Positions 33,425 through 41,568 of a DNA stretch of 64,000 nucleotides are shown piece after piece (within the stretch, counting starts at the first letter, position 1; every line of letters begins with the position of its first letter). The notes beneath the pieces are model-generated. The model was not told where the DNA came from and ran no database searches. It worked only from the letters and a program-made list of their open reading frames with translations. Location of the stretch: NCBI GenBank assembly GCA_002416285.1, contig DICM01000006.1, forward strand, positions 4,849 through 68,848, in the 5' to 3' direction. Both the position numbers and the translations under genes were made by a program. This stretch comes from Caryophanales bacterium UBA5026. GTDB taxonomy: Bacteria > Bacillota_I > Bacilli_A > RF39 > UBA660.

Positions 33425-33793
33425 ATGGATGCGCAATTACGTTTGATTCCGTTTTTTGCTTTTAGAAATATACAGATTCCTAGGCATATTGCACCCGAAT
33501 TTAAAGTAGAAAAGATAAATGATGATGATTATAAAATAATTCCCGCACCACTTGTTATCAAAGATGGTAATGATTTTGATAGTCTATATATTAATTATGA
33601 TAAGCTACTACCAGAATATAGGAATTTATATGCTGCTCAAATGTGTACTTTTTCCGTGAATGAGAATGGAACTTATAAATTAGAAACCAGAATATATAGT
33701 AAAGATGAATCTGAATTAATAGAGAATAGAACCTATGAATTACAAAAGAAAAAAAGTTTTTTTCCTAAATTAAGAGATATTATAAAGAAATAA
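33425..33793 (+). CDS. Uncharacterised 122-residue soluble protein
   Basis: No family recognised. No signal peptide or membrane helix. The start MDAQLRLIPFFAFRNIQIPRH is hydrophobic-basic, the middle has charged beta-like stretches (NDDDYKIIPAP, LYINYD), and the tail is lysine-rich. AGGAGAGT precedes the ATG by 7 bases, so translation looks real. It lies between the bceB terminator and tRNA-Thr with no partner gene. Confidence 0.55.
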   Translation: MDAQLRLIPFFAFRNIQIPRHIAPEFKVEKINDDDYKIIPAPLVIKDGNDFDSLYINYDKLLPEYRNLYAAQMCTFSVNENGTYKLETRIYSKDESELIENRTYELQKKKSFFPKLRDIIKK

Positions 33794-33803
33794 AAAGAAC
33801 ATT

Positions 33804-33832
33804 TTGACTTGTCATAAAATCATAGTTATGAT
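33804..33832 (+). promoter_or_regulatory. Sigma-A promoter of tRNA-Thr
   Basis: TTGACT at 33804-33809, 17-base spacer, TATGAT at 33827-33832; tRNA begins 18 bases later. Confidence 0.65.
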
Positions 33833-33849
33833 AAAATAAATTTGTTCTT

Positions 33850-33923
33850 GCCGCAATAGTATAATGGTATTACGAGGCCATGGTAAGGCTTTAATCGGTG
33901 TTCAATTCACCGTTGCGGCACCA
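33850..33923 (+). tRNA. tRNA-Thr (anticodon GGT)
   Basis: 74 bases with encoded CCA. Acceptor GCCGCAA/TTGCGGC, D-stem GTA/TAC, anticodon stem AGGCC/GGCTT with loop ATGGTAA (anticodon GGT after U33), T-arm CGGTG-TTCAATT-CACCG, discriminator A. The T-loop TTCAATT departs from the usual TTCRANY only slightly. Confidence 0.88.
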
Positions 33924-33932
33924 TTTGAAAAC

Positions 33933-33958
33933 AACTTGCGATTGGCTCGCAAGTTTTA
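33933..33958 (+). terminator. Rho-independent terminator after tRNA-Thr
   Basis: AACTTGCGA and TCGCAAGTT form a 9-bp stem, followed by TT-A. Confidence 0.8.
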
Positions 33959-34296
33959 TAATGTATGGAACTAACTATCTTCTTTCTTTTAATAATGGAA
34001 AGGAGATTTTTTAATACGAACATTTATATTTTTACTATTACAACAACATCGATGATTTTTGGGGTGAAAGAATAAAGTATTATATTTTGTAGAACAGTTA
34101 ATATGTATTATCAATTACCATATAAAAATATATTTTTATCAAAAAGCTATAATAATTTGATTCTTATGATTACAAAGATTGTAGAAAAGATTATTAAATA
34201 GAGAAACAAAGAAAATATTATTAATCATAATTTAAAAAATGATTGGAATTTGTAAAAACATGATATAATAAAAATAATTTATGGGGAGGTTTTGAA
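33959..34296 (+). other. Intergenic region before thyX, without a clear gene
   Basis: About 340 AT-rich bases. An AAAGGAGA with no start codon at a useful distance sits near 34000, and a 32-codon frame (34101-34199) without a ribosome binding site follows; both look like decayed sequence. A TATAAT at 34264-34269 and GGGGAGG at 34283 belong to thyX. The region is next to the 3' end of a tRNA gene, a common integration site, but I found no repeat of the tRNA end. Confidence 0.4.
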
Positions 34297-35493
34297 ATGG
34301 AACAAAACAAGATTAAGGTAGAGTTATTACCACATACACCATTTTTAAAATATAATGGTAAATTTGATAAAGAGGCAGCTATTGAATATAGTGCTAAACT
34401 TGCTGGTGAGTGTTACGAACCAGAAGGTTGGTCAAAATTGAGACTTGAAGCTGATAATAAAACAGAAAAAAGAATTAAACAAACTTTAGACCCAGAACAC
34501 GCCACGCCCTATGAGCATATTGGTATTGGGTTTGAAATTGTTAATTTGCCAAAAATATTAGCGATGGTATTAAACAATGAAAGACAATGTTCGACAAGTG
34601 AAAAATCAGCAAGATATACGCGAATTGATCCTACTGTTGATTCTAACATTTCAACTAAAGAAGGGGAATTATATGAAAAATGGATTAATATTTTTAAATT
34701 AAAAATAAAATCCCAATATGGAAATATTCATAATGATTCTAAGGTTGAAAAATTAGCACAAGAAAATGCGAGATATTTAGTATCAGTTTTTGCTTCAACA
34801 AAAATGATACACACTGTACCTTGGATTCAAGTAAATAGAATAATATCATTTATGCAAAAGTATATGATGAAAGAAAATAAAAATGAATTTGATGAAAGAT
34901 TAATTGAATCATTTAAACAATTTATTTCCTGTTTTGAGGAATTAAATGTTGTTGACGAAAGAGCAATGTCAAATCGAAAAGATAGAAGCTTATCTTTATT
35001 TGCGGATAAGACTGTTGAAGAGCGTTTTGGAACAGCTTATTCAACAAATTATAAAGGCTCTTTTGCTCAATTAGCCCAAGCACATAGACATAGAACTTTG
35101 GAATATGGTATGCAATTTTTAGAAGAAAAGGAATATTATGTTCCACCAATTTTAAAAGATGAAACAGCTTTAGTAGATGAGTGGTTAAACGACATTACAT
35201 CTGTTGGTTATGCTAATCCTCAAGGAGAATTAGTTTCAATAAACGAATGTGGTACATATGATAAGTTTATTTTAAAAACAAAAGAAAGATTATGTTCAGC
35301 AGCACAACAAGAAATAATGGTACAAACTCGAGAAACATTACTAAAATATAAAAAAGCGTTAGAAGAATCAAATCATCCTTTAGCAAAAGATATTGCATTA
35401 TATTCAAGAGGGGCAAGATGCACTTTCCCTGATTATGAGTGCGCGAATGATTGTAAATTTGCCGAGGGAAAAACTTTGGTTAGAAAAATATAA
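34297..35493 (+). CDS. thyX: Tandem-domain ThyX-like (flavin-dependent thymidylate synthase) protein
   Basis: 398 residues, against 210-270 for common ThyX. First half (1-200): HATPYEHIGIGFEI and then NERQCSTSEKSARYTRI at 94-110, which is the ThyX pattern RHRxxSxxxxSxRY with the first part changed, and ARYLVSVFASTK. Second half (about 205-398): a second hallmark-like AHRHRTLEYG near 263-272, then LCSAAQQEI and a Cys-rich end (ARCTFPDYECANDCKF). So two ThyX-like modules are fused, each with a different half of the signature intact. It would make dTMP from dUMP with methylene-tetrahydrofolate, FAD and NADPH; a single active site shared between modules is possible. Confidence 0.75.
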   Translation: MEQNKIKVELLPHTPFLKYNGKFDKEAAIEYSAKLAGECYEPEGWSKLRLEADNKTEKRIKQTLDPEHATPYEHIGIGFEIVNLPKILAMVLNNERQCSTSEKSARYTRIDPTVDSNISTKEGELYEKWINIFKLKIKSQYGNIHNDSKVEKLAQENARYLVSVFASTKMIHTVPWIQVNRIISFMQKYMMKENKNEFDERLIESFKQFISCFEELNVVDERAMSNRKDRSLSLFADKTVEERFGTAYSTNYKGSFAQLAQAHRHRTLEYGMQFLEEKEYYVPPILKDETALVDEWLNDITSVGYANPQGELVSINECGTYDKFILKTKERLCSAAQQEIMVQTRETLLKYKKALEESNHPLAKDIALYSRGARCTFPDYECANDCKFAEGKTLVRKI

Positions 35494-35588
35494 AATCTTA
35501 TAATAATAGAGTAAGTTAAATTAATACGAATATTGTAATTATTGGTTTATTTAACGGCCTTGATTAATTTTTCGAGTGATATAAAAAT

Positions 35589-35613
35589 ACTAACTAGAAA
35601 TGGTTAGTTTTTT
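35589..35613 (+). terminator. Rho-independent terminator downstream of thyX
   Basis: CTAAC and GTTAG pair around an 8-base loop, followed by TTTTTTA. About 95 bases after the gene. Confidence 0.6.
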
Positions 35614-35652
35614 ATTATATAATGTATTTATATTTAAATTGTAGGTGGTAAA

Positions 35653-36374
35653 ATGTTTCACAATTATTTTAACAATCAAATTCAAATAAAAGATATTAAT
35701 AATATTGATTTAGATTCAGTATTTTTACATTATACTAATGTTTGTAATCTTGAGAATATTTTAAATAAAGGTTTAGAGCCAAGAATTGGTATAAATTCTA
35801 AAGGTATCGAAAAAAGTGAAAAAGTATTTTTTTCGGTAGGGGATAAAGGTGCATTAGTAATTATGGATGTGTGGTTAAAATGGTTAATTATTAAACCTAA
35901 AAGTAACTTTATTTATTGGATTGGTGCGTATTTGTTGAATATCCCATTATGCCCTAAATTTCTTCATAATATAATTATCTCTGTGAACAAGAAAAATAAA
36001 AATAAATATTCAGGGGCATATAAAAAATTAAAAAATATCCTGGATAATAGTGTATATTTAGTTTTGGATCTAAAAGAGAATATAGATTTTAGTTTTAATG
36101 ATATTGATGAAGTTAAAACCCAAAAATTTCCAAAAAATATCTTGAAAATATCTATCAATATGAAAGTAATTTAGGTGATAATAAAATGGAATATTGGAAT
36201 ATGCATACATATTCTAATAAAGTTATTGAAAAAAGTAAAATATCTTTATTAAAAAATGGCGATAATTTTTCAGCAAATGAGATTATCAAAACTCTTGCAA
36301 ATAAAAATAAAGATTTTATTAAAGTTAACTGTAAATTATTAAATGACTATTTGATGTTTTTAGATAATAATTAA
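35653..36374 (+). pseudogene. Frameshifted gene for a conserved hypothetical protein (possible ADP-ribosyltransferase-like N-terminus)
   Basis: The first frame (35653-36174, 173 codons, good GTGG site) encodes LHYTNVCNLENILNKGLEPR..IG and KVFFSVGDKG, a pattern like HYT...ILxxGL in ART-fold proteins; function not known. After the A6 tract at 36132-36137 the natural continuation is in the -1 frame: it stays open through KKYLENIYQYESN and YWNMHTYSNK to the stop at 36374. A -1 step on A-AAA-AAT would join both into 240 residues. So the gene is either broken by loss of one A, miscounted by sequencing, or uses programmed slippage. The tail (36186-36374) also has an ATG of its own. Confidence 0.65.
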
Positions 36375-36467
36375 AATATGTCCAGATAATTACTCGTTAG
36401 TTATGTGGTAGAATTTAGTTATTTTTTATCCTTTTTGCTAAATTGCTTTATAATAACATACTCATAA

Positions 36468-36493
36468 ACCTGTGAATTCTATATCATATAGTA
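36468..36493 (+). promoter_or_regulatory. Candidate SigK-type (sporulation) promoter
   Basis: AC at 36468-36469, 15 bases, then CATA-TAG-TA at 36485-36493, which fits the SigK pattern AC...CATAnnnTA. It lies 47 bases before the BclA/BclB-like gene, a class usually made late in the mother cell. A short palindrome AAACATT-AAC-AATGTTT follows at 36493-36509. Confidence 0.35.
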
Positions 36494-36539
36494 AACATTA
36501 ACAATGTTTTAAAATATAGAAAGGAGTAGGGTATTAACG

Positions 36540-37454
36540 ATGATAAATTTACAACTCGAAATGCAGAGTGGTAATTATGTAGAAACATTAGCGAATGTTA
36601 TTTTTGATACAGTAAATACTTTAAATGGAAATATTGATTACGATACAACAACAGGGATTATTACCTTTAACGAAGCCGACACATATAAAATAAATTAGTG
36701 GATAGCAAGCCAATCTTCGCTTGCTACTAATGGTTCATGTTTTTCGTTTGTAACTTCAGATGGAGAGAGTTATGGGAATTCACCGATCAAGACTGATCAA
36801 GTAAGTGGAGTTTGCTTGATAAATATAACATCAACTCCTATGAGTGCGAATCTTATAAATCAAAGTACAGAGACAGTTTATTATTCTCAGATAGTTCCAA
36901 CCAAAGCACTTATGGTAATTGAGAAAGTTTACGAAAATAATGCCGTTGCAATTATACCTTATGCTGCACAAGATACAGCAATAGGCGTTTTAGATTCTGG
37001 CATTTATATGGACAATTTTGGTTTTAGTGGTAGTGCTAATACAAATAATCAATATAATGCCCCAACATTACCAGAAACTATTTCTGGCGATCCTGAAATG
37101 ATAAGTTTTAGTATCCCAGTAGATGGAACAATCACTAACATAGCGGCTAGTTATACTGGTAGTGGTCAAATAGAAGAGGGAAATGTTTCAGTACGAGTGG
37201 TATTATATGAATCAGATCCTAGTCAAAGTGTTTTTCATTTAATAAATGCAAGTTTAACAATTTTAAACCCAGCTATTGATAGTAGTGTATCTTCGGGATT
37301 TACAGTTAGTGGAACACAAACTATTAATTATCCTGTATCTGTAGGAACAAGAATAGCAATACTATTATTTGTTGTTCAAGAGGATGGTGCACCGGCAGAT
37401 ACTTCTGCACAACTAATTGGCAGTTTTAGTGGAGGAGTTTCAATCAGCTTTTAA
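36540..37454 (+). pseudogene. BclA/BclB-like exosporium protein gene with an internal amber stop
   Basis: One frame of 304 codons is interrupted only by TAG at 36696-36698. The sequence around it reads YKIN-stop-WIASQSS; in BclA-type C1q/TNF-like C-terminal domains this is YxINWWVASQS, so a single G-to-A change turned the first Trp (TGG) into TAG. Upstream is the start of the domain (NTLNGNIDYDTTTGIITF), downstream its end (VYYSQIVPTKALMVI, about 110-130). Residues about 160-304 match the BclB C-terminal pattern (VDGTITNIAASY, VRVVLYESD, VSVGTRIAILLFV). No collagen-like repeats. These are spore-surface domains. A shorter protein could start at 36816 but would lack half the first domain. Confidence 0.7.
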
Positions 37455-37535
37455 TATAACTTATATAAAAAAACATTTTGTGATATTTGATCACGCTTTG
37501 AAGCGTTTATGTTATAATAATTCTGGAGGGTTGCT

Positions 37536-38084
37536 ATGGAAACAAAATCTGCAAATAATTATCCAATCAAGTACGCAATAGTGCCGATTCTTGAACCAAT
37601 TGTTGGAGTTGCCGCCTACATAGTTACTAAATGTTACGTGGTAAGTGAAATAAAAAGATTTAAAAAGGATGGAACTTCAGAGATGAGTTATGAAGTGGTA
37701 TTGCCATATCAAGAGAATAAATGCGATAATAGAGGTAACTTAGAAAGACAATATCCTAATTATAACTATTATCATCAGTGTACTAATTATATTGTTTTAC
37801 CACAACTATATGATGATCACAAAATTGCTTTAGAAATTGCAACTAAAATGAATAAAGAAATATTGGATACAGAAATCTACCTATTACTACATGATGAAAA
37901 GTTTGAGAAAAGAGTAAAAACAATACAAGAACATCATCAGTACACAGTTGCCCAATATAAAAAAATGGAAAAGATATTTGAAGAAAACACACGTGATATG
38001 AAAGTAAAGACAGATACTACTTTGGAGTCTAATAAAGTTTTCGAAAAAACTGGCGTTCAAACAAATAGTTTCTATATTAAATAA
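37536..38084 (+). CDS. Uncharacterised 182-residue protein
   Basis: No family recognised. One weak hydrophobic stretch near 13-35 (YAIVPILEPIVGVAAYIVTKCYVV) could be a membrane segment or a buried strand. The middle is rich in Tyr and Asn (ERQYPNYNYYHQC), and the C-terminal third is helical and charged with His pairs (EHHQY). A TATAAT at 37513-37518 and GGAGGG at 37525 support expression. A 14-base hairpin (ACGCTT-TG-AAGCGT, 37493-37506) sits just upstream and may end the preceding transcript. Confidence 0.5.
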   Translation: METKSANNYPIKYAIVPILEPIVGVAAYIVTKCYVVSEIKRFKKDGTSEMSYEVVLPYQENKCDNRGNLERQYPNYNYYHQCTNYIVLPQLYDDHKIALEIATKMNKEILDTEIYLLLHDEKFEKRVKTIQEHHQYTVAQYKKMEKIFEENTRDMKVKTDTTLESNKVFEKTGVQTNSFYIK

Positions 38085-38143
38085 AACGAATTCTTTCTAA
38101 GGAAAACAGTTAGATTATTTTACTAATTTATAAGGAGAATATT

Positions 38144-38431
38144 ATGTTAAGATTCATTGTTTTATTATTCGCTATCGTCCTTCTTAGTAGTTTTATAATT
38201 TATATAATTGATAGAATAAAGATTTTAAAAAAATTAAAATATATTGCAGTTGGATTTATGCTTATAATGTTGATTATTAGTCTCATTAAAATAAATACAG
38301 TAAAAGAAGGATTCTCCGATATAGCTAATTTCCTATTATTTTTAATGTTTTTTATCTCTTTTTTAAGTATGCTTTCAACATCCATCTATTTAGACAATAG
38401 ATTCAAGAAAGCGTTAAAACAACAAAAATAA
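38144..38431 (+). CDS. Small membrane protein, three predicted helices
   Basis: 95 residues: helices at about 4-22, 33-50 and 60-82, separated by basic loops (DRIKILKKLK) and ending in KKALKQQK. Positive charges suggest the N-terminus outside. No recognised family. ATG preceded by AAGGAG. Followed by splB, with a terminator between, so it is a separate unit. Confidence 0.55.
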   Translation: MLRFIVLLFAIVLLSSFIIYIIDRIKILKKLKYIAVGFMLIMLIISLIKINTVKEGFSDIANFLLFLMFFISFLSMLSTSIYLDNRFKKALKQQK

Positions 38432-38494
38432 GATGTTTAATGAAAAAACCGTTGATTATATATGGTCGATTTATTTTTATATTTTCTAAATATT

Positions 38495-38521
38495 ACTAGC
38501 CATTTTATGGTTAGTTTTTTT
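38495..38521 (+). terminator. Rho-independent terminator before splB
   Basis: ACTAGCCAT and ATGGTTAGT pair around TTT, followed by TTTTT. Confidence 0.8.
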
Positions 38522-38564
38522 ATAAAATAATAATATAAGTACAAACTAAATATGGAGGTTACTT

Positions 38565-39560
38565 ATGAAACCAAAAAGAATTTATTATGAACCTGATATT
38601 TTAAATTATGAGTTAGGTAAAAGATTATTAAAAAAATTTAACGATGTTCCACGGTTTGAAATTGAAAGTCATAACCGAATTGAAGAACTTCAAAAAAGAC
38701 CGAATGCTGATTTTGTGGAGATGAAAAAATATCTGATTATCGGTATAAGAAAAACACATCGATACGTTCCTAATCAAAAAATATCTGATTTTTTAGTTCC
38801 TTATACATCATCTGGATGTAGTGCAATGTGTTTGTATTGTTATTTAGTCTGTAATTATAACAAGTGTTCTTATCTGAGATTATTCGTAAATGTAGATGAA
38901 ATGTTGAATCGATTGATTAAAAAATCAAATGAAACAGAAGAACCATGTGTTTTTGAAATTGGAAGCAATAGTGATTTAGTGCTAGAAAACCAAATTACTG
39001 GTAACTTAGATAAAACAATTGAAATGTTTGGACAATACGGAAGAGGATATATTACGTTTCCTACAAAATTTAGTATGATTGACAGTCTGCTAAAATTAGA
39101 ACATAAAGATAAAGTAATAATTCGAATGAGTCTAAATCCACAAGAAATTATAACGAAAGTTGAAATAGGAACATCAAATTTAAAGAATCGAATAAAAGCC
39201 ATGAAGAAGTTATTTGAAGCTGGCTATAAGGTAGGAATCTTAATTGCGCCAGTAATATTTATTGATAATTGGAGAAATCTATATCTCGAATTACTAGATG
39301 AACTTAAAAAGGAACTTCCAGAGCAGCTAAAAGAACATCTAATGATTGAAATCATATTTATGACTTATAGTTATGTTCATAATGCAATTAATGACCAAGC
39401 ATTTCCGGATGCACTGAAACTATATAATGAAAAATTAATGACCAGTGGTGGAAGAGGAAAATATTGGTATAAAAAGGAATATAGGAATGAAGCAGAATTA
39501 TTCTTTAGAACGGAAATCAGCAAAAGATTTACAGGTGCGACCATTTTATATGTGGTTTAA
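38565..39560 (+). CDS. splB: Spore photoproduct lyase (radical SAM)
   Basis: 331 residues, near the usual 340. Radical-SAM cluster GCSAMCLYCYL with Cys85, Cys89 and Cys92, followed by NKCSYLRLFVNVDEML as in SplB. Later FEIGSNSDLV (SAM site), TFPTKFS, MSLNPQEI and GYKVGILIAPVI are family blocks. SplB reverses the UV lesion that forms between thymines in spore DNA, restoring them at germination. The usual hydrogen-donor Cys expected about 50 residues after the cluster is not obvious to me; the second Cys of the YLVC/NKC segment lies near it. GGAGG precedes the ATG. Good marker for endospore formation. Confidence 0.88.
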   Translation: MKPKRIYYEPDILNYELGKRLLKKFNDVPRFEIESHNRIEELQKRPNADFVEMKKYLIIGIRKTHRYVPNQKISDFLVPYTSSGCSAMCLYCYLVCNYNKCSYLRLFVNVDEMLNRLIKKSNETEEPCVFEIGSNSDLVLENQITGNLDKTIEMFGQYGRGYITFPTKFSMIDSLLKLEHKDKVIIRMSLNPQEIITKVEIGTSNLKNRIKAMKKLFEAGYKVGILIAPVIFIDNWRNLYLELLDELKKELPEQLKEHLMIEIIFMTYSYVHNAINDQAFPDALKLYNEKLMTSGGRGKYWYKKEYRNEAELFFRTEISKRFTGATILYVV

Positions 39561-39577
39561 TCATCGGAGAAAAAAAT

Positions 39578-39607
39578 AGCTAGCTAACTAAAAAATAGCT
39601 AGTTTTT
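39578..39607 (+). terminator. Rho-independent terminator of splB
   Basis: CTAGCTA and TAGCTAG pair around ACTAAAAAA, followed by six T. Confidence 0.85.
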
Positions 39608-39890
39608 TCTTGTTTTTCTTTCAATGTATCTTCAATTTGACAAAATACAGGAAGAGAATAGAAAAATATTTTTTTAAAATTATAAAAATGTGCTATTATA
39701 GTATTGAAAAGAGATTAATGAAATGAAAAATAAAATAGATAAAGCGAATACCATAACTTATAAATTTAAATTAGGCAGTGATAATGAATACCATTACCTA
39801 AGTAGTGAAGTAGAAAGATAATATATTTTGTTAGAAATAAAGATGAATTAATGTTAATGTAGTAAATTATTCTGGAAAGAAGGTTTATGA
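39608..39890 (+). other. Spacer with a possible 32-residue peptide gene
   Basis: No certain gene. A frame at 39723-39821 (MKNKIDKANTITYKFKL... ending EVER) follows AAAAGAGATTAATGAA and a -10-like TATAGT at 39697-39702, so a peptide may be made, but it resembles nothing I know and could be a remnant. A GGAAAGAAGG near 39875 serves the next gene. Confidence 0.35.
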
Positions 39891-40385
39891 ATGGATAAAA
39901 TTTATCCTAAAGAAGTTGCTATTTTGAAGCGAAGAAATAATCTGCTGATACATATCTTCAAATTGAGTCAGGAATTAATAGCTACCAAGGAACAGTACAT
40001 AGAAAAAGAGATAAGTTGTAGCCATTCTCTCGTTTTCAATTTAGGTAAAACAATATCAAAAAATAATGATGAATATCGTTGTGCTTTCTGTGGTCTAAGT
40101 ACTCGATCAATTTCTTTTACAAAGGATAGCTTTACGAATAGTCAAATTATTAACGTTCCTTATTATCATGAATCTGATGCAGAAATATCCATTACAGCTG
40201 GACTATCTGTTAATCTATTTTATCTTTCTTTAGTTTCATATTTAGCGAATAACATGGATATGGATCAAGGTGAACTTGTGAAGTATCTTGAATTGAATTA
40301 TATTAGTATTGCCGATGAATTTATGAAAATAGGATATAATGACCGATTTAAATATTTAGAAAAAAGTTTATTTAAACATATATGA
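39891..40385 (+). CDS. Uncharacterised protein with a putative zinc knuckle
   Basis: 164 residues, cytosolic. An N-terminal helix (about 1-40) is followed by SCSHSLVFNLG and then YRCAFCGL: C-x-H ... C-x2-C would make a zinc site (about 43-71). The second half contains VPYYHES and a helical, acidic end. No named family. The upstream ATG at 39886 reads only MNG and stops; the start at 39891 is chosen. Single-gene unit between terminators. Confidence 0.55.
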   Translation: MDKIYPKEVAILKRRNNLLIHIFKLSQELIATKEQYIEKEISCSHSLVFNLGKTISKNNDEYRCAFCGLSTRSISFTKDSFTNSQIINVPYYHESDAEISITAGLSVNLFYLSLVSYLANNMDMDQGELVKYLELNYISIADEFMKIGYNDRFKYLEKSLFKHI

Positions 40386-40386
40386 G

Positions 40387-40410
40387 AAAACTAGTGGGAA
40401 CTAGTTTTTT
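40387..40410 (+). terminator. Rho-independent terminator
   Basis: AAACTAG-TGGGAA-CTAGTTT followed by TTT. Confidence 0.8.
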
Positions 40411-40475
40411 CTAAAATCCTTACTTGTATTTTCATTTTTGATAGTTTATAATGTGAATTATGAGGTGTGGTTTAT

Positions 40476-41516
40476 ATGTATTTAGATAGCATTAATAAAG
40501 AATTAAGGAAGTATTTAATGTTGCTTTGCAATCATGATTACCCTGAATTTATTGAAAAATATATTAATACGAAAGACCTACAGAGACTAGCTGGCATTGG
40601 TCAATTCTGTGGTGCAGATTATACGAGTCTCTATAATTTACGGTTTTGGTATTCTAGACTTGATCATAGTGTAGCTTGTGCACTTATGACATGGCATTTT
40701 ACAGGTGATAAAGTTCAGACTTTATCAGCACTATTTCATGATCTTGGAACACCGGCTTTCAGTCATTGTATAGATTTTCTATTGGGTGATGGAGCAAATC
40801 AAGAAAGTTCAGAACTCAATGTTTTAGATATTCTTGCTAATTCTGATGAGATTAAAAAGATGTTGGACGAGGATTCAATAACAGATATTAACTTACTAGA
40901 TGATCATAATTATTCCATTGTCGAAAATAATAAACCTAAAATATGCGTTGATCGATTAGATGGGGTACTACAAACTTGTTATACTTGGTTGCAATATTGG
41001 AATTTTCAAACATTAGAAAAAGTCTATAAAAATATTACGGTTTTAGTTGATGAAGAAGGAAACCAAGAAATCGGTTTTCTAAATAAAGAGATCTGTGAAA
41101 TATTCTTTGATGGTGTTTTCAAATATAGTATTGAGTTGCAGAAAAATAAGAATAAATATATGATGAATTTCTTTTCAACACTTTTTTCTACATTTATCAC
41201 AAATAAGAAATTGTCCATAGAAGATTTTTATCATATGAGTGAAGGTGAAATATTAAATATTATCGAGAAGGATAACAATCATAATTGGAATATCTTTAAA
41301 AGAGCAGCAGATGTAATCAATACAGACTCTTTTCCGGAATCATTATATGCTGTTTCTGGCTCTACTAAGAAAAGATATGTAAATCCCTTATGTTTGTATG
41401 AGGGTAAAATGGTTCGTTTAAATGAAATATCGCAGAGTTGTCAGGACCTATTAAATTGTTATCTAAATTATAAAGAAAGTGACTACTGTTATATAGATGG
41501 CATTCATTTTGAATAA
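40476..41516 (+). CDS. HD superfamily phosphohydrolase (dGTPase/SAMHD1-like)
   Basis: 346 residues. Metal ligands of the HD fold: His64 in SRLDHSVACA, His88-Asp89 in ALFHDLGTPAFSH, and a later Asp in CVDRLDGV (about 158-165). The order R-x-x-H-S ... HDxGTPxFSH is that of dGTPase-like enzymes, which hydrolyse dNTPs or related nucleotides. The ATG at 40476 lies 8 bases after GAGGTG; a GTG at 40467 in frame would overlap that site. No partner gene; a part in nucleotide pool control or phage defence is only speculation. Confidence 0.78.
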   Translation: MYLDSINKELRKYLMLLCNHDYPEFIEKYINTKDLQRLAGIGQFCGADYTSLYNLRFWYSRLDHSVACALMTWHFTGDKVQTLSALFHDLGTPAFSHCIDFLLGDGANQESSELNVLDILANSDEIKKMLDEDSITDINLLDDHNYSIVENNKPKICVDRLDGVLQTCYTWLQYWNFQTLEKVYKNITVLVDEEGNQEIGFLNKEICEIFFDGVFKYSIELQKNKNKYMMNFFSTLFSTFITNKKLSIEDFYHMSEGEILNIIEKDNNHNWNIFKRAADVINTDSFPESLYAVSGSTKKRYVNPLCLYEGKMVRLNEISQSCQDLLNCYLNYKESDYCYIDGIHFE

Positions 41517-41531
41517 TAAATTTGTTCATAA

Positions 41532-41556
41532 AAAAGGTATCATAAAGATACCTTTT
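41532..41556. terminator. Bidirectional terminator between convergent genes
   Basis: AAAAGGTATC-ATAAA-GATACCTTTT; A-rich on one side and T-rich on the other, between the HD gene and the minus-strand orphan. Confidence 0.75.
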
Positions 41557-41568
41557 AAATATATCTAA

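Noticed and set aside
36696..36698. Genetic-code change (TAG read as sense) in this organism
   Set aside because: TAG ends normal genes such as gmk in this window, and all other genes use the standard stops; one nonsense mutation explains the case better.
33850..41520. Integrated mobile element or prophage next to tRNA-Thr
   Set aside because: No integrase, no phage structural or replication gene, and no repeat of the tRNA 3' end was found downstream; called an accessory stretch only.
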